Origin: an uncultured Collinsella sp.
GTDB lineage: Bacteria > Actinomycetota > Coriobacteriia > Coriobacteriales > Coriobacteriaceae
Length of the DNA: 8,434 nt
NCBI GenBank assembly: GCA_902478705.1
Contig: CABSMB010000039.1
Coordinates: forward strand, 1 to 8,434
Direction of reading: 5' to 3'
Position 1 is the first letter of the stretch. Each line of letters begins with the position of its first letter. A program made the position numbers and the translations under genes. Shown here piece after piece: positions 6,304-8,434 of the stretch. The notes under the pieces are model-generated. The model was not told where the DNA came from. It was given only the letters and a program-made list of their open reading frames with translations, and did not search any database.

Positions 6304-7209
6304 CTAGCGGCGCTTGCGCGACAGATAACGCGCAAACAGGTTGAAGGCCAGAATAATCGCCATCAGCAAAAGCGCGGTGCCGTAAGCTGCGTTCATGTTG
6401 ATGCCGTCATTGGCAAGCAGATAAAGGTGAACGGTCATAGGACGACCGGAATCGAGCGGCGAAATAGGCAGGTTGATGGCCTGACCCATGGTGTAGAGCA
6501 CCACGGCGGTCTCGCCGATGGCGCGGCCGATGGCAAGCACGATGCCGGTGGCGATGCGGCCAAAAGCCGAAGGAAGCACGATCTTGGAGACGACCTGCCA
6601 CTTGGTGGCGCCCAGGCCGTATGCACCCCAACGGATATAGCGCGGAACGGCGCGGATTGCCTCCTCAGTGGTGCGCATGACAATGGGCAGCATCAGAAGT
6701 GCCAGCGCCAGGGCGGCCGAGACCATCGAAAGGCCCAGGCCCATGGCCTCGACAAACAAGGCGTAGCCAAAGAGGCCCATAACAATGGAGGGCACCGAGG
6801 CCAGGGCATCGGCAGCATAGCGAATGATGTCGACGACCTTGCCCTGCTTGGCGTACTCGGCCAGATAGACCGCAGCCAGGACGGCAACCGGCGTGCAGAT
6901 AAGCATGGCGAGCGCCGTCACGTAGATGGTCGAGACGATCGTGGGCCAAATGCCGCCCTCGGCGTTGACGCCCTGCGGCCAGCCAAAGATAAAGTCGAGC
7001 GAGATATGCGGCAGGCCGTTGATGACCACGTAGGCGATGATGGCGATCAGCACCAGCGTGGTGATATAGGCCGCGGCGCGAAACACGCCGAGCATGATCT
7101 TGTTGGAGAGGTCCTTGTTGATGCGGCCCTTCTTGCCATGGGAAAGGGCACGCTTGATGCGCTCGCGCGACGAGGTCGTATCGACCGTCGTGTCAACGGA
7201 ATCGGACAT
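6304..7209 (-). CDS. pstA: PstA, permease subunit of the phosphate ABC importer
   Basis: This gene encodes 301 residues with a cytoplasmic, charged N-terminus (1-35) and about six membrane segments (near 40-64, 87-116, 129-155, 158-178, 211-235 and 268-292). The ABC permease coupling loop is visible at about 191-210, with GAYGLGATKWQVVSKIVLP, followed by the IGRAIGET segment shared by PstA and PstC. With PstC it forms the channel that accepts phosphate from PstS and couples to PstB. The pstC stop lies 3 bases upstream, and the ribosome site GAGGGGG overlaps the end of pstC, indicating translational coupling. Confidence 0.97.
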   Translation of the reverse strand: MSDSVDTTVDTTSSRERIKRALSHGKKGRINKDLSNKIMLGVFRAAAYITTLVLIAIIAYVVINGLPHISLDFIFGWPQGVNAEGGIWPTIVSTIYVTALAMLICTPVAVLAAVYLAEYAKQGKVVDIIRYAADALASVPSIVMGLFGYALFVEAMGLGLSMVSAALALALLMLPIVMRTTEEAIRAVPRYIRWGAYGLGATKWQVVSKIVLPSAFGRIATGIVLAIGRAIGETAVVLYTMGQAINLPISPLDSGRPMTVHLYLLANDGINMNAAYGTALLLMAIILAFNLFARYLSRKRR

Positions 7210-7212
7210 AGC

Positions 7213-8145
7213 CTACCCCCTCTTCTTGGAAATCAGGCGGACGATACCCACCAGTGCAGCGGAGATGATAAACAGGACCACGCCCATGCCAAACAGAGCC
7301 GAGCGGTGCAGGCCCGAGGAATAGCTCATGTCGAGCGCGATCTGGCTCGTGAGCGTCGAGATGGGGCTCGAGATGCTGTCCGGGATGACCGGAGCGTTGC
7401 CCACGACCATGAGCACGGCCATGGTCTCGCCGATGGCGCGACCCATACCCAAAACGATGGCGTCCACAATGCCCAGCTTGGCGGCCGGCAGCACGACCTT
7501 GTAGATGGTCTGCCACTTGGTGGCGCCCATGGCATAGGACGCCTCGCGAATGCCCATGGGGATGGAGTTGAGGGCATCGATGGTGAGCGTCGTGATGGTG
7601 GGGACGATCATGATGGCAAGCACGAACCACGCCGTCAGCGCGCCAAAGCCAAGACCGCCGGTCAGCTGCGCGATAAACGGGCGGATGATGATCATGCCAA
7701 AGAAACCGTAGATGATGGAGGGAATACCCGCCAGCAGGTCGACGGCAGGGCTGATGAGCTTGCGCACGCGCTTGCTGGCGATCTCGACCAGATACACGGC
7801 CGTACCCACACCCAACGGCACGCCCATGGCGAGCGCACCGACCGTCACCAGACCAGAACCCGCCAGCAGCGACATAATGCCGTAGTGACCCTCAGAGGGC
7901 GCCCATGTAAAGCTAAAGAAGTCCGCCAGGCCGATGTCGGTAAAGACCGGCAGCGCCGAGTACGTGGTAAAGACAAAAATCAGGATGACGGTGACGACCG
8001 CCAAGAACGCGCAGGCAAAGAAGATCCACTGCAGCGCCTTCTCCTTAAGATAGGTGCTGCGTGACACCAACGCCAACTCACGCTTTTTGGGCGCCTGGGT
8101 CTCCTGCTCAATCTGGGGGGTTTCCTGTGCTTCCACGCTACTCAC
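7213..8145 (-). CDS. pstC: PstC, permease subunit of the phosphate ABC importer
   Basis: This gene encodes 310 residues from a GTG at 8145, which overlaps the pstS stop by 8 bases. A second GTG at 8136 gives 307 residues and is 8 bases from GGGGAG, a better ribosome-site spacing, so the start may be there. The N-terminus is cytoplasmic and rich in Glu/Gln/Lys. Membrane segments are near 38-60, 90-118, 133-155, 162-182, 222-248 and 283-305, as expected for PstC. The coupling loop REASYAMGATKWQTIYKVVLP (200-219) and GMGRAIGET (233-241) are typical. Pairs with PstA in the channel. The gene sits in the order pstS-pstC-pstA-pstB-phoU. Confidence 0.97.
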   Translation of the reverse strand: MSSVEAQETPQIEQETQAPKKRELALVSRSTYLKEKALQWIFFACAFLAVVTVILIFVFTTYSALPVFTDIGLADFFSFTWAPSEGHYGIMSLLAGSGLVTVGALAMGVPLGVGTAVYLVEIASKRVRKLISPAVDLLAGIPSIIYGFFGMIIIRPFIAQLTGGLGFGALTAWFVLAIMIVPTITTLTIDALNSIPMGIREASYAMGATKWQTIYKVVLPAAKLGIVDAIVLGMGRAIGETMAVLMVVGNAPVIPDSISSPISTLTSQIALDMSYSSGLHRSALFGMGVVLFIISAALVGIVRLISKKRG

Positions 8146-8434
8146 TCCCCTTTCCGTCGTTGGTGACGGGAATAAAGCCCGCCTCGCGAATCTGCTTGTC
8201 CATCTTTTCGGACGTCACATAGTCAATGTAGTCCTGCGCTTGCTGCGAAGGCTTTCCCTTCACAAAGAAGTAGAGGTCACGCGAGATGGGATAGCCGCCA
8301 CTTGCGACCGTCTTCTCGGATGCCTCGACATGGTTGACCGAAACGGCCTTAACCGAGGTCTTGGCATTGAGGCTCTCGACAAAACCCAGCGAGATGTAGC
8401 CAATGGCGCCACGCGAGCGAGACACGACATCGCG
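8138..8434 (-). CDS. pstS: PstS, periplasmic/lipoprotein phosphate-binding protein, C-terminal part (partial)
   Basis: Only the last 98 residues are inside the window; the frame stays open to base 8434 and the start, signal peptide and any lipobox lie beyond it. RDVVSRSRGAIGYISLGF is the typical PstS segment that contributes to phosphate binding, and GGYPISRDLYFFVKGKPS followed by a short helix and GFIPV is the standard C-terminal region. PstS captures phosphate outside the membrane and delivers it to PstC-PstA. Its stop overlaps the annotated pstC start. A Pho-responsive promoter would be expected upstream of this gene, outside the window. Confidence 0.95.
   Translation of the reverse strand, partial: RDVVSRSRGAIGYISLGFVESLNAKTSVKAVSVNHVEASEKTVASGGYPISRDLYFFVKGKPSQQAQDYIDYVTSEKMDKQIREAGFIPVTNDGKGSE

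Noticed and set aside
6427..8064. 545-residue open frame on the + strand
   Set aside because: It lies antisense to pstC and pstA, whose membrane-protein sequences and family motifs are clear. The frame is rich in His, Asp, Arg and Gly in the way reverse-strand reads of GC-rich genes are, and has no ribosome site or neighbours on that strand.

Overview
The window reads as chromosomal DNA of a GC-rich Gram-positive bacterium. The DivIVA, SepF, YggT and YggS types and the overall codon style suggest an actinobacterial or coriobacterial (Collinsella-like) host. This placement is an inference from gene content and protein style; no rRNA or other marker gene is present.

Left part, + strand (1-1685): the C-terminal end of a PiT-type low-affinity phosphate permease, its DUF47/PhoU-like partner, a 281-base gap, and a small nitroreductase. 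The gap holds a long, almost perfect hairpin (882-992), a 14-base direct repeat, and strongly T-rich DNA that runs on into the nitroreductase gene. Two facing intrinsic terminators (about 1733-1777 on + and 1797-1823 on -) close the left and middle blocks.

Middle part, - strand (1852-4418, transcribed right to left): yggS, sepF, yggT, divIVA. This is the conserved cell-division and polar-growth neighbourhood found downstream of ftsZ in many Gram-positives; ftsZ itself is not here. SepF has a long tyrosine/glycine/aspartate-rich linker. yggT has no ATG, GTG or TTG where its start should be.

Right part, - strand (4538-8434): the high-affinity phosphate operon pstS (partial)-pstC-pstA-pstB-phoU, with very tight spacing from pstS to pstB and a hairpin-bearing 92-base gap before phoU. 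A hairpin at 4469-4500 separates it from yggS.

The window therefore places a division-gene cluster between two different phosphate uptake systems, each with its own PhoU-fold protein. I found no CRISPR array, tRNA, rRNA, insertion sequence or phage gene, and no clear new multi-gene system. The features most worth a second look are the abrupt codon-usage switch inside the nitroreductase gene beside the hairpin, the non-canonical yggT start, and the degenerate metal motifs of PhoU.
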